From assembly GCA_963972525.1 (NCBI GenBank), contig CAXAUZ010000018.1:10410-74409 (forward strand): a DNA stretch of 64,000 bases, in the 5' to 3' direction. Below the pieces are notes generated by a model. It saw only the letters and a list, made by a program, of their open reading frames with translations. It searched no databases and was not told the DNA's origin. The translations under genes and the position numbers were made by a program. Numbering within the stretch: position 1 is the first letter of the stretch; every line of letters begins with the position of its first letter. This document shows positions 1-8,711 of this stretch, one piece after another. The DNA is from Salinilacustrithrix sp003476595. GTDB lineage: Bacteria; Actinomycetota; Acidimicrobiia; Acidimicrobiales; Salinilacustritrichaceae.

Positions 1-34
1 CACCAGCACCCGGCCCGGCGCGTAGGGCGCAGCG

Positions 35-241
35 TCAGCCGGAGAGCAGGCTGGCCAGCGCCCAGATCGCCCCGATGGCGCCGACCACGGCGAAGACGAC
101 GCTGCGAGCCACCGGAGCAGCCGGCAGGTCGCCGTCCTTCACCTGCTCGGGCGGGCGGACGATGGCCAGGATCGACCCCACGGCCATGGCCCCGCCGATG
201 GCCAGGACGAGGTAGGCGAGCAGATCCTCTCCGAGGAACAT
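35..241 (-). CDS. Small two-helix membrane protein
   Basis: This 68-residue protein has two hydrophobic segments (about residues 7-27 and 46-66) joined by a short polar loop, so it is probably an integral membrane protein. I do not recognise the family. The ATG start is supported by a TAGCGT -10 element at 248-253 on the same strand, six bases before the ATG, which suggests a leaderless mRNA. It is divergent from the VOC gene. The function is unknown; its length and clean start argue that it is real. Confidence 0.6.
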   Translation of the reverse strand: MFLGEDLLAYLVLAIGGAMAVGSILAIVRPPEQVKDGDLPAAPVARSVVFAVVGAIGAIWALASLLSG

Positions 242-332
242 GGCGCCACGCTACGTCGGCCGCGCTCAGGACCTCCCGTCGACCGTTGTGGAACACTGCC
301 ACCGCACGTTTCCACTCCGGAGGGGATCCGCG

Positions 333-926
333 ATGGGCTACCACCACCTGGCCTTCGCCTCGCGCGACATGCAGGCCACCCACCACTTCTACGCCGACGT
401 CCTGGGCTTCGAGCTGGTCAAGGCGGTCGCCGCCCCCACCGACCGGCCCGGCGGCTGGGCCAAGCACCTCTTCTACGCCATCGGCGACCACGACGGCAGC
501 GAGAACGCCGGGGCGCTCATCGCCTTCTGGGAGCTCCACGACGAGCGGATGACGGACAACGACACCGCCATCTCCACCGGGCTCGGCTTCGAGGCCTGGG
601 TCAACCACGTCGCGTTCGCGGCCGACGACCTCGACGACATCGCCCGGCGGCGCGCGCAGTGGCTCGACGCCGGGGTCGACGTCATGGAGATCGACCACGG
701 GTTCTGCACCAGCATCTACACGATGGACCCCAACGGGATCCTCGTGGAGTTCTGCACCGACACCGCCCCGTACACCCAGGCCGACAGGGACCGGGCCGAG
801 CAGATCCTGCGCAGCGACGACCCGGAGCTGGAGTCGCCGCCGATGCCGGTCTTCCACTCGGCGTCCGAGCACCGTGCCTCGGCCTCCCAGCCGGTGACCG
901 CCGCCGCCGGCACGCCCACGACCTGA
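333..926 (+). CDS. VOC (glyoxalase/extradiol dioxygenase fold) protein
   Basis: This 197-residue protein belongs to the vicinal-oxygen-chelate superfamily. The N-terminal half begins MGYHHLAF and holds FYADVLGFELV. The second half has NHVAFAADDLDD (from residue 91) and ends its core with DPNGILVEF. His5, His92 and Glu139 fit the usual metal-ligand positions. I chose the ATG at 333 because GGAGGGG lies about nine bases upstream and the VOC fold starts there; the frame is open back to 240. The last 45 residues are low-complexity. It ends two bases before the RimB-like gene, so the two are probably cotranscribed. The substrate cannot be told from sequence. Confidence 0.8.
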   Translation: MGYHHLAFASRDMQATHHFYADVLGFELVKAVAAPTDRPGGWAKHLFYAIGDHDGSENAGALIAFWELHDERMTDNDTAISTGLGFEAWVNHVAFAADDLDDIARRRAQWLDAGVDVMEIDHGFCTSIYTMDPNGILVEFCTDTAPYTQADRDRAEQILRSDDPELESPPMPVFHSASEHRASASQPVTAAAGTPTT

Positions 927-928
927 TC

Positions 929-1399
929 GTGGGGAGCCCGCCGCCGACCGACCCGCGCACGCTCATCGGCTGGCGGGAGTGGATCCACCTGCCCGACCTG
1001 CTCGACGGCGGCTGGATCAAGGCCAAGGTCGACACGGGGGCGCGGACGTCGGCCCTCCACGCGTGGGACGTCGAGCGCATCGACCGCGACGGGTCGACGT
1101 GGGTCCGGTTCTCGCTGCACCCCCGCCAGCACGACGACGACCACGTCGTGCAGGCCGAGGCGCTGCTCCTCGAGGAGCGCGAGGTCCGCTCCTCCAACGG
1201 CGAGGTGGAGGTCCGCCCGGTGGTGGAGACCACCCTCGCCCTCGGTGGCGAGCGCTACGCGATCGAGCTGACGCTCACCAAGCGGGACCAGATGGGCTTC
1301 CGGATGCTGCTCGGCCGCACCGGCATGGCCCGGCACCTCCTGGTCGATCCCGGCAGCTCCTACCTCCTCGGGGGCGACCGCCACCGCCCGCCCGGGTAG
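929..1399 (+). CDS. RimB-like retropepsin-fold protease (ATP-dependent zinc protease family)
   Basis: This 156-residue protein matches the PF05618 family, which in pseudomonads includes RimB, the protease partner of RimK. The diagnostic motif is VDTGARTSALHA (DTGA at about residues 35-38), which resembles a retropepsin active site. It is followed by the family's RRP-like core (EVEVRPVV) and a C-terminal QMGFRMLLGR segment. The start is taken as GTG, two bases after the VOC stop. RimK begins 13 bases downstream, so the pair reproduces the rimB-rimK association. The family's substrate is poorly defined. Confidence 0.8.
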   Translation: MGSPPPTDPRTLIGWREWIHLPDLLDGGWIKAKVDTGARTSALHAWDVERIDRDGSTWVRFSLHPRQHDDDHVVQAEALLLEEREVRSSNGEVEVRPVVETTLALGGERYAIELTLTKRDQMGFRMLLGRTGMARHLLVDPGSSYLLGGDRHRPPG

Positions 1400-1412
1400 C
1401 GTCGGCCCTTCT

Positions 1413-2318
1413 ATGAAGATCGGACTCCTGTCCCGGAACGCCAACCTCTACTCGACGAACCGCCTCAAGGAGGCCGCCGAGGAGCGGGGCCACGACGTGC
1501 GGGTCATCGACTACCTGCGCTGCGTGATGGACATCACCTCGCACAAGCCCGCGATCCGCTACGGCGGGCAGGAGCTGAGCCCCCTCGACGCGGTCATCCC
1601 CCGCATCGGCGCGACGCACACGTTCTACGGCACGGCGGTCGTGCGCCAGTTCGAGATGATGAACGTGTTCCCGACCAACGAGAGCCAGGGCATCTCCCGG
1701 TCCCGGGACAAGCTCCGCTCGCTGCAGCTGCTGTCCCGCAACGGCATCGGCCTGCCCGTCACGGGCATCGCCCACTCGACCAAGGACATCGACGGCCTGA
1801 TCGAGCTGGTGGGCGGCGCACCCCTGATCGTGAAGCTGATCGAGGGCACCCAGGGCGTCGGCGTGGTGCTGGCCGAGACCAAGAAGGCAGCCGAGTCCGT
1901 CATCGCCGCCTTCCGCCAGCTCGATGCGAACATCCTCGTGCAGGAGTTCATCAAGGAGGCCAAGGGCGCCGACATCCGCGCCTTCGTCATCGGCGGCCGG
2001 GTCGTGGCCTCCATGCGCCGGCAGGGCGCGCCGGGCGAGTTCCGCTCGAACCTGCACCAGGGTGGCCACGCCGAGAAGATCAAGCTCACGCCCGAGGAGC
2101 GCTCCACCGCGGTGCGGGCTGCCAAGACCATGGGCCTCAACGTGTGCGGCGTCGACCTGCTCCGCTCCAACCACGGCCCCGTGGTGATGGAGGTCAACTC
2201 CTCCCCCGGCCTCGAGGGCATCGAGGACACCACCGGCATCGACGTGGCCGGCAAGGTCATCGAGTTCATCGAGAAGAACGCCCGGCCCGGCAACACCCGG
2301 ACCTCGGCTCGGGGCTGA
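1413..2318 (+). CDS. rimK: RimK-family alpha-L-glutamate ligase (ATP-grasp)
   Basis: This 301-residue ATP-grasp ligase starts MKIGLLSRN and has the usual family length. The ATP-grasp core shows PLIVKLIEGTQGVGV (around residue 140), VQEFIKEAKGADIRAFV, and the metal-binding VVMEVNSSPGLEGIE near the C-terminus. Classical RimK adds glutamates to the C-terminus of ribosomal protein bS6, but the bS6 gene in this window does not end in Glu, so another target is likely. A TAGCGT -10 element at 1397-1402 predicts an mRNA start only a few bases before the ATG. The crotonase gene starts one base after its stop. Confidence 0.9.
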   Translation: MKIGLLSRNANLYSTNRLKEAAEERGHDVRVIDYLRCVMDITSHKPAIRYGGQELSPLDAVIPRIGATHTFYGTAVVRQFEMMNVFPTNESQGISRSRDKLRSLQLLSRNGIGLPVTGIAHSTKDIDGLIELVGGAPLIVKLIEGTQGVGVVLAETKKAAESVIAAFRQLDANILVQEFIKEAKGADIRAFVIGGRVVASMRRQGAPGEFRSNLHQGGHAEKIKLTPEERSTAVRAAKTMGLNVCGVDLLRSNHGPVVMEVNSSPGLEGIEDTTGIDVAGKVIEFIEKNARPGNTRTSARG

Positions 2319-2319
2319 C

Positions 2320-3111
2320 GTGACGGGCACGGTCCGGGTCGAAGAGGTCGGGACGACCACGGTCGTCACGATCGACCGGCCCGACGTGCGCAACGCCGTC
2401 GACGGGCCGACCGCCCTGGCGCTGCACGACGCGTTCTCGGCCTTCGACGCCGACGACGACCAGGCCGTGGCGATCCTCACCGGCGCCGGCGGCACCTTCT
2501 GCGCCGGCGCCGACCTGAAGGCGGTGTCGACCGGCGACGGCAACCGGGTCGAGGCCATGACCGCCGGCGCACCGGACCCCGAGGCCCTCGGCCCGATGGG
2601 CCCCACCCGGCTGCGCCTGACCAAGCCGGTGATCGGCGCCGTCGAGGGCCACGCCGTGGCCGGCGGGCTCGAGCTGGCGCTGTGGTGCGACCTGCGCGTG
2701 GCCGCCCGCGACGCCATCTTCGGCGTGTACTGCCGGCGGTGGGGCGTGCCCCTGATCGACGGCGGCACCGTCCGCCTCCCCCGCCTCATCGGCCAGAGCC
2801 GGGCGATGGACATGATCCTGTCGGGCCGTCCGGTCGAGGGCCCCGAGGCCGAGGCGTGGGGCCTGGCCAACCGCCTCACCGACCCGGGCGGAGCGCTCGA
2901 CGGCGCGCTGGCGCTGGCCGAGCAGCTCGCCGCCTTCCCGCAGCGATGCCTGCGCTCGGACCGCACCTCCGTGCTCGACCAGTGGTCGCTGCCCGAGTGG
3001 GACGCGCTCGCGAACGAGACCGACCTCGGCCTGGCCACGATCCGCTCCGGGGAGACCCAGGAGGGGGCGAGCCGCTTCGCCGCCGGCGAGGGCCGCCACG
3101 GGCAGTTCTGA
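2320..3111 (+). CDS. Enoyl-CoA hydratase/isomerase (crotonase) family protein
   Basis: This is a 263-residue crotonase-fold protein. The oxyanion-hole segment GGTFCAGADLK is at residues 57-67, and VEGHAVAGGLELALWCDLR follows at about 108-126. The canonical first catalytic Glu region (EXXXGXXPGXGG) is altered here to CRRWGVPLIDGGT, so ordinary hydratase chemistry should not be assumed. Start is GTG, one base past the RimK stop, implying translational coupling. It ends just before a palindromic repeat that probably terminates the operon. Confidence 0.85.
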   Translation: MTGTVRVEEVGTTTVVTIDRPDVRNAVDGPTALALHDAFSAFDADDDQAVAILTGAGGTFCAGADLKAVSTGDGNRVEAMTAGAPDPEALGPMGPTRLRLTKPVIGAVEGHAVAGGLELALWCDLRVAARDAIFGVYCRRWGVPLIDGGTVRLPRLIGQSRAMDMILSGRPVEGPEAEAWGLANRLTDPGGALDGALALAEQLAAFPQRCLRSDRTSVLDQWSLPEWDALANETDLGLATIRSGETQEGASRFAAGEGRHGQF

Positions 3112-3126
3112 GCCCCGCTCCAGATG

Positions 3127-3176
3127 GTTCTGGCCTACCGATGTGCCACGTGGTGGTCATGGATGTAGGCCAGAAC
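3127..3176. repeat. Dispersed palindromic element, copy A (convergent terminator)
   Basis: GTTCTGGCCTAC (3127-3138) and its exact reverse complement (3165-3176) form a 12 bp stem around an inner CCACGTGG. It sits between the ends of two convergent genes. A homologous copy with a longer stem is at 60344-60401; the two share an identical 24-base right-hand part (3155-3178 and 60376-60399). Confidence 0.75.
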
Positions 3177-3186
3177 GGTTGGTGGA

Positions 3187-4533
3187 TCAGCCGCCGGTGG
3201 TGCTCCAGTGCCAGGGCTCGCTCGGCAGGTTGAACAGCCCGTAGGAGGCGGCGTTGGCGGCCAGCCACTGGAAGCCCTGGTTGGACCGGCTGGTGATGAG
3301 GCGGCCCTCGAAGGTGAGGTCGAGCGCCCGGCCCTGCTCGTGCAGCGAGCGGCCCGGCACCGCGGTGGGCGGTGAGCACGTGCTCGCCGGGCGGTACCAG
3401 ATGTCGTACTCGGTGGGCCCGCAGTTGGCGATGCGCAGCTGGATCTGGCGGTCCGTGCTCCGGTAGGCGCTGCCGCCGAAGGTGATGCCGTCGGCGCGGG
3501 CGGCGGTGAGCATGGCGTCGACGTCGTCGGCGATGCCGGCGTGCACGGTGAACCCCTGGACGGTGGCGAGCGGTGGCGTCGGCGTGGACGGGCGGGTGGT
3601 GGTCGGGGGCCGGGTCGTCGTGGTGGTGGTCGGCGGGCGCGTCGTGGTCGGGGACTGGGTGCCGTCCGCGGGTGCGGCGGTGGTGGGCGGCGCCGTCGTG
3701 GGTGGCGTGGTGGTGGTGGGGGGCGCGACCACCTCCGGTTCCGGAGGCGGCGGCGGTGGGAGGCGGGCGATGAGGGCGGCCTGCTCGGCCACGATCTGGG
3801 CGGAGAGGTCGGCGTCGAGGTCGGCGAGGGCGGCGGCCTCGGCGAGGGCGCCGTCGATGCGGCTCTGCAGGTCGGCGGCGAAGCGGGCCTGCTGCTGGCG
3901 CTCCTCGTCGAGGCGGATCAGCTCGGCGTCGGCGGCTTCGACCGCCTCGTTGGCCGTGACCACGGCGGCGGCGACCTCGGCGGCCTTGGCCTCGGCGCGC
4001 GCCTCGGCCTCCTCGAGCAGGTCGAGCAGGTCGAGGTCCCGCTGAGCGCGGGCATCGAGGTAGATCTGCTGGATGAGGGCGTCGGAGAGCGACTGGGCCT
4101 GCAGGCTCTGCACGAGGTCGGCGGTCGGCGGGTGCACGTAGGACGCCACCGCCATCTCGACGATGGCCTGCTCGAGGATGACGACGTCGCGCTCGGCGGT
4201 GCGCAGCTCGGCCTCGGCCTCGCGCTGGGCGGCGGCGGCCGCGTCGGCGACAGCGAGGCTCTCCTTCAGCACCGCCTCCTGGGCGGCGAGGGCGGCGTCG
4301 AGCTCGTCCAGAGCCGCGTCGATCTGGGCATCGCTGGCGCCGAGCACGTCGAGGCGCTCGGCGATGCGGTCCTGTTGGTCCCGGACGGCGTCCCGCTCGG
4401 CCTGGGCCTCGGCGAGCGGATCCGAGGCGTCGGTCTGCGCCGCAGCCGGCAGCCCGAGGGCGAACGCGAAGAGGACGACGAGGCCGGCACCGACAGCGGT
4501 GCGCATCGGGTTGTCGTGTCGTCGCAGCCCCAT
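3187..4533 (-). CDS. Secreted coiled-coil M15 (VanY-like) D,D-carboxypeptidase
   Basis: This 448-residue exported protein has a signal peptide (to about residue 33, ending PAAAQ) and a long Ala/Glu-rich coiled coil (about 35-240). A Pro/Thr-rich wall-spanning linker (about 255-325) leads to a C-terminal M15 peptidase domain. The zinc-site motifs are visible: LHEQGRALDL supplies His and Asp, and PWHWS supplies the second His. A coiled coil fused to a peptidoglycan peptidase resembles division-associated hydrolases and their activators. An internal ATG (MRTAVG, 4506) is an alternative start. A TACGGT -10 at 4575-4580 would give a leader of about 35 bases. Confidence 0.85.
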   Translation of the reverse strand: MGLRRHDNPMRTAVGAGLVVLFAFALGLPAAAQTDASDPLAEAQAERDAVRDQQDRIAERLDVLGASDAQIDAALDELDAALAAQEAVLKESLAVADAAAAAQREAEAELRTAERDVVILEQAIVEMAVASYVHPPTADLVQSLQAQSLSDALIQQIYLDARAQRDLDLLDLLEEAEARAEAKAAEVAAAVVTANEAVEAADAELIRLDEERQQQARFAADLQSRIDGALAEAAALADLDADLSAQIVAEQAALIARLPPPPPPEPEVVAPPTTTTPPTTAPPTTAAPADGTQSPTTTRPPTTTTTTRPPTTTRPSTPTPPLATVQGFTVHAGIADDVDAMLTAARADGITFGGSAYRSTDRQIQLRIANCGPTEYDIWYRPASTCSPPTAVPGRSLHEQGRALDLTFEGRLITSRSNQGFQWLAANAASYGLFNLPSEPWHWSTTGG

Positions 4534-4659
4534 GGGCAGACCTCAAGCGTCGAACCGCCGCCCGATCGGCGTCGTCACCGTACCGCAACAGGACCACGCT
4601 GGGTCGCATCCCGCTCCGCTGGGTGGGGACCGGCGCCGGTCGCCTGCGACGATGGAGCC

Positions 4660-5295
4660 GTGCCCGACGGCCATCCCCGCATCCGCACGTTCCACGCTCG
4701 CCACGGCCGCATCACCGACGTCATGCGCCGCGCCATCGCCGACATCGGCCCCCGCCACGAGGTCACCCGCCGCGACCCCGACCGCCCGCTGGTGCTCGAG
4801 GTCGGGTGCGGGAGCGGCGAGGCGGCGCTCGCGTTCGCCGCCGCCCACCCGGAGGTGGACGTGCTGGCCGCCGACGTGCACACCCCGGGCATCGCCCACC
4901 TGCTGCTCGCCCTGGATGCCGACCCCCGGCCCAACGTGTGGGTCGCCCGGGCCGATGCCCTCGACCTGCTCGACCACGACCTCGGGTCGAGCTCGCTCGC
5001 CGGCGTGCACGTGTTCTTCCCCGACCCGTGGCCCAAGGCCCGGCACCGCAAGCGCCGCTTCATCCGCGCCGACGTCCTCGACCTGCTCTCCGATCGGATC
5101 GCCCCCGGCGGGCACCTCCTCGTGGCCACCGACGTGGAGGACTACGCCCGCCACGCCCGGGCCGAGCTCGACGCGCACCCGGACTTCGCCGGCGGACCGG
5201 GCGAGCGTCCCGCCTGGCGGCCGGTCGAGGGCTACGAGGCCAAGGGCACGGCGGCCGGGCGATCGATCGTGGAGCTGCGGTACCGGCGGCGCTGA
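4660..5295 (+). CDS. trmB: tRNA (guanine-N7-)-methyltransferase
   Basis: TrmB forms m7G46 in the variable loop of tRNA. The 211-residue protein shows the SAM-binding VLEVGCGSGEAAL (about 45-57), the TrmB signature FFPDPWPKARHRKRRF (119-134) and a C-terminal EAKG segment (about residue 193) involved in tRNA/guanine recognition. I placed the start at GTG 4660: the encoded protein then has the family's length, and GACGAT (4648-4653) lies six bases upstream as a leaderless -10. The frame is open far upstream only because of GC bias across the antisense of the M15 gene. Confidence 0.9.
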   Translation: MPDGHPRIRTFHARHGRITDVMRRAIADIGPRHEVTRRDPDRPLVLEVGCGSGEAALAFAAAHPEVDVLAADVHTPGIAHLLLALDADPRPNVWVARADALDLLDHDLGSSSLAGVHVFFPDPWPKARHRKRRFIRADVLDLLSDRIAPGGHLLVATDVEDYARHARAELDAHPDFAGGPGERPAWRPVEGYEAKGTAAGRSIVELRYRRR

Positions 5296-5346
5296 GACCC
5301 GCCGCAACGGCACAGCCGGTTCGAGCCCGGGGGTACCGTCGCCCCC

Positions 5347-6291
5347 ATGGGGCTCCTCGACCGATTCAAGAAGGCACCCGGCCCGGATGCGATGACCTGG
5401 GAGGCCGTGGCCCGCCTCCGGGTCGTGCCCGGCGTGGTCGGCGCCGAACCGGTGGACGCCGACACGGTGCAGATCGCCTGGGCCGACAACCCCTACCCCT
5501 CGACCCTGTCGCTCGCTGCGGCGCGGGAGGGCTGGACCAAGGCCAACGGCTTCGATCGCATCGAGATCATGGACGGCATCATCAACGCCGTCGCCCCGCC
5601 CACCGGTCCCCCCGAGGGCGGGGAGGAGCCCGGCGTCGACCCCACCCCGCCCGACGTCGCCCCGGACGTGCAGGTCGCCGACGAGGCGGAGGCTGGGGAT
5701 GCCCTCGCCGCGACCGGCTCGGATGGCACCGCCTGGGAGGCGGCCCGCGACCGGCTGCGGGTGGTGGTCGGCCGGACCGGTGAGCACCCCGATGCCATCA
5801 CCTGGCCGATCGCCGGGGTGCTCGAGGCCCGCATCGTCCTCGGCGGTCCCGGCGCGCTGCCGGTCGACGACGGCGATGCCGCGTCCTGGGAGGTGGGCGT
5901 GGACGACGTCCGGGCCGCTGCGCTGGCCAACCTCGCCGCGTCCGACCCCGGCCTCGACCCGGTCGGACCGGGCCAGCCGGCGTGGGTGCCGACGAGCCCC
6001 GCCGACCACCCGCCGGCGTGGCTGGCCGCACCCGATCGGCTCCTCGCCGCCTGCGGGCTCGACCAGGCCGTCGTGCTCGCCCCCATGCCCACCGAGCTCG
6101 TGGTGGTCGACCCGTCCGCGCACGACCTGCTCGGCTCGATCCTGACCAGCACGAAGTCCATCGTCGAGGGCGAGAGCCGCCTGCTGTGGCCGGCCCCGCT
6201 GCTGGCGACGCCGGCCGGCCTCGTGCCGTGGGAGCCGGCCGCCGACCACCCCTGCGCCGGGCTCGCTGCCGAGCTGGCCGCGTCCGCGTAG
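5347..6291 (+). CDS. Conserved hypothetical protein, SseB/DUF-like
   Basis: This is a 314-residue soluble protein with no signal peptide or membrane segment. It has two globular parts (about 1-85 and 125-310) separated by an acidic Pro/Gly linker, and I do not recognise a domain with confidence. The C-terminal part (LVVVDPSAHDLLGSI, then a tryptophan-containing segment) looks conserved rather than random. A TACCGT -10 element at 5334-5339, seven bases before the ATG, predicts a leaderless mRNA. A hairpin follows the gene at 6311-6327. Confidence 0.6.
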   Translation: MGLLDRFKKAPGPDAMTWEAVARLRVVPGVVGAEPVDADTVQIAWADNPYPSTLSLAAAREGWTKANGFDRIEIMDGIINAVAPPTGPPEGGEEPGVDPTPPDVAPDVQVADEAEAGDALAATGSDGTAWEAARDRLRVVVGRTGEHPDAITWPIAGVLEARIVLGGPGALPVDDGDAASWEVGVDDVRAAALANLAASDPGLDPVGPGQPAWVPTSPADHPPAWLAAPDRLLAACGLDQAVVLAPMPTELVVVDPSAHDLLGSILTSTKSIVEGESRLLWPAPLLATPAGLVPWEPAADHPCAGLAAELAASA

Positions 6292-6310
6292 CCCACCCCT
6301 CCCCCGCCGA

Positions 6311-6327
6311 GCCGGCGCTTCGCCGGC
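6311..6327 (+). terminator. Hairpin after the 5347-6291 gene
   Basis: GCCGGCG (6311-6317), loop CTT, CGCCGGC (6321-6327): a perfect 7 bp GC stem 20 bases after the stop codon. There is no T-run, as is common in actinobacterial terminators. Confidence 0.45.
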
Positions 6328-6382
6328 CGAGGCGCGGGCTGCCATCCTGCAGGCACCGTCGCCCACCAGGAAGCGAGCCCCC

Positions 6383-7039
6383 ATGGACGTCACCGAAGCC
6401 GTGCAGCGCCGCACGTCGATCCGCGCCTTCCTCGACACGCCCGTCGACGACGCCACGATCGCGGAGCTGCTCGAGCTGGCCGCCCGCGCCCCTTCGGGGG
6501 GCAACGTGCAGCCGTGGCGGATCTACGTGATCGGCGCCGACACGATGCCGGAGTTCCTGACCTTCCTCGAGGGTCGCCAGATGGAGTCACCCGGCTACGA
6601 CATCTACCCGTCCGGGCTGTGGGAGCCGTACCGCACGAACCGGTTCCAACTGGGCGAGCAGATGTACGAGACCCTCGGGATCCCCCGCGAGGACAAGGCG
6701 GGCCGCTTCGGCCACCTGGCCCGCAACTACCGCTTCTTCGACGCGCCGGTCGGTCTCTTCTGCTTCATCGACCGCCGCATGGGCCCGCCGCAGTGGTCCG
6801 ACCTCGGCATGTTCCTGCAGACCTTCATGCTGCTGTGCACCGAGCGGGGCATCGACACCTGCCCGCAGGAGGCTTGGGCGGTGTGGTCCGAGGCGGTCGC
6901 CGAGTTCGTGGGTGCGCCCGACGACGAGATGCTCTTCTGCGGGGTCGCCGTCGGCCACGCCGATGCCGATGCGCCCGTGAACTCGCTGCGCAGCGAGCGC
7001 ATGCCGCTCGAGGAGTGGGCCACCTTCGTCCGACGCTGA
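6383..7039 (+). CDS. Nitroreductase family FMN oxidoreductase
   Basis: This 218-residue flavoprotein belongs to the nitroreductase superfamily. RRTSIRAF (about residues 8-15) is the FMN-phosphate-binding motif, and APSGGNVQPW (34-43) is the second signature. The C-terminal GVAVGHADADAPVN loop fits the family pattern. It probably reduces nitroaromatics, quinones or enones with NAD(P)H; the physiological substrate is not visible. GGAAG precedes the ATG. The next gene is also a flavin oxidoreductase but is separated by its own promoter. Confidence 0.88.
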   Translation: MDVTEAVQRRTSIRAFLDTPVDDATIAELLELAARAPSGGNVQPWRIYVIGADTMPEFLTFLEGRQMESPGYDIYPSGLWEPYRTNRFQLGEQMYETLGIPREDKAGRFGHLARNYRFFDAPVGLFCFIDRRMGPPQWSDLGMFLQTFMLLCTERGIDTCPQEAWAVWSEAVAEFVGAPDDEMLFCGVAVGHADADAPVNSLRSERMPLEEWATFVRR

Positions 7040-7111
7040 CCGCTCCAGGGTGCACCGGCGATGTCCGGAATGTGACGGATCACCACGTGACGCGGTGTTC
7101 ATCGCTGCGCT

Positions 7112-7117
7112 ACGGTT
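7112..7117 (+). promoter_or_regulatory. Candidate -10 of the monooxygenase gene
   Basis: TACGGT lies about 40 bases before the GTG start at 7157, giving a leader of about 33 bases that contains a CGGAGGAG ribosome-binding site. Two GTGACG repeats (at about 7073 and 7087) lie just upstream of it and could be an operator. Confidence 0.35.
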
Positions 7118-7156
7118 CGTGACCTACCCGGAGTAACCCAGCGGAGGAGCACCCAC

Positions 7157-8692
7157 GTGAGCACCGAGCACCTCGACGTCCTCGTCGTCGGCGCAGGCCT
7201 GTCCGGCATCGGCGCCGGCCACTACCTGCAGGCCGAGTGCCCGTGGGCCAGCTACGCCATCTTCGAGGCCCGCGACGCCATCGGCGGCACGTGGGACCTG
7301 TTCCGCTACCCCGGCATCCGCTCCGACTCCGACATGTACACCCTCGGGTACTCGTTCCGGCCCTGGACCGGCGAGAAGTCCATCGCCGACGGCGCGTCGA
7401 TCCTCGAGTACATCCGGGAGACGGCCCGCGTCGAGGGCATCGACCGCAAGATCCGCTTCAACCACCGGGTCGTCACTGCGAACTGGTCGAGCGAGGACGC
7501 CCGCTGGGAGATCACCGCCGAGCGCACCGACCCCGACCGGCCCGATGCCGCCCCCGAGCGCGTCCAGCTCACCGCCGGGTTCGTGTTCTCCTGCAGCGGC
7601 TACTACCGCTACGACCACGGCTACCAGCCCGACTTCCCCGGCATGGACGACTTCGCCGGCGAGATCGTCCACCCCCAGCACTGGCCCGCCGACCTCGACT
7701 ACGCCGGCAAGCAGGTCGTGGTGATCGGCAGCGGCGCCACCGCCGTGACCCTCGTCCCGTCGATGGCCGATCCTGGCGACGGCTCCGGCGCGGAGCACGT
7801 CACCATGCTCCAGCGCTCACCGTCGTACGTGGTGTCGATGCCGGCCAAGAACCCGCTGGCCCGCCTGCTGCAGCGGTTGCTCCCGACGCGCCTGTCCGGT
7901 CCGATCGTGAAGTGGATGAACGCCCTCGGCTCCCAGGGGTTCTTCCAGCTGAGCCAGCGCTTCCCGGGCTTCGTGAAGAAGCTGCTGCGCAAGCGCCTCG
8001 AGGGCCTGCTGCCCGAGGGCTACGACATCGACACCCACTTCACGCCGAGCTACGACCCGTGGGACCAGCGGGTGTGCCTCGTGCCCGACGGGGACCTGTT
8101 CCGGGCCATCCGCGACGGCAGCGTCTCGGTGGTCACCGACCACATCGACACCTTCACCGAGACCGGCATCCGCCTGCAGTCCGGCCGGGAGCTGGCGGCC
8201 GACGTCATCGTCACCGCCACCGGCTTGGAGCTGCTGTTCATCGGCGGCATCGAGGCGAGCGTCGACGGCGAGCCGGTCGACATCGCCAGCAAGCTCACGT
8301 ACAAGGGCATGATGCTCGAGGGCGTGCCGAACCTTGCGCTGGCCATCGGGTACACGAACGCGTCGTGGACCCTGAAGTGCGACCTGACCTGCGACTACAT
8401 CACCCGGATGCTCAACCACATGCACGACAGCGGGCTGCGCCAGGCCACGCCGGTGAACGCCGATTCCTCGGTCACGCCCGCGCCCCTGCTCGGCCTGTCG
8501 TCGGGCTACATCCAGCGCGCCGCCGACCGCTTCCCCAAGCAGGGGTCCCGCATGCCGTGGCAGGTGCACCAGAGCTACCTGCGCGACTACCGGGCGCTGA
8601 AGCGCAGCGACGTCACCGACGGCGTCATGGTCTTCTCGAACCCGGCGTCGACGGCGGCGGCAGAGGTCGAGCCGGCCACGCTCGCCAGCTGA
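7157..8692 (+). CDS. Flavin-containing (Baeyer-Villiger-type) monooxygenase
   Basis: This 511-residue FAD/NADPH monooxygenase has a first Rossmann motif VVGAGLSGIGA at 10-20 and GTWDLFRYPGIRSDSDM at 44-60. The Baeyer-Villiger fingerprint FAGEIVHPQHWP is at 166-177, followed by the NADP Rossmann motif VVVIGSGATAV (187-197). Length and motifs match the EthA-like branch. Such enzymes insert oxygen into ketones or oxidise S/N atoms; in mycobacteria EthA activates ethionamide. Start is GTG with a good ribosome-binding site. It converges on the next gene with a 19 bp gap. Confidence 0.9.
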   Translation: MSTEHLDVLVVGAGLSGIGAGHYLQAECPWASYAIFEARDAIGGTWDLFRYPGIRSDSDMYTLGYSFRPWTGEKSIADGASILEYIRETARVEGIDRKIRFNHRVVTANWSSEDARWEITAERTDPDRPDAAPERVQLTAGFVFSCSGYYRYDHGYQPDFPGMDDFAGEIVHPQHWPADLDYAGKQVVVIGSGATAVTLVPSMADPGDGSGAEHVTMLQRSPSYVVSMPAKNPLARLLQRLLPTRLSGPIVKWMNALGSQGFFQLSQRFPGFVKKLLRKRLEGLLPEGYDIDTHFTPSYDPWDQRVCLVPDGDLFRAIRDGSVSVVTDHIDTFTETGIRLQSGRELAADVIVTATGLELLFIGGIEASVDGEPVDIASKLTYKGMMLEGVPNLALAIGYTNASWTLKCDLTCDYITRMLNHMHDSGLRQATPVNADSSVTPAPLLGLSSGYIQRAADRFPKQGSRMPWQVHQSYLRDYRALKRSDVTDGVMVFSNPASTAAAEVEPATLAS

Positions 8693-8711
8693 GGCCGGCC
8701 CCCGGGCTGGC

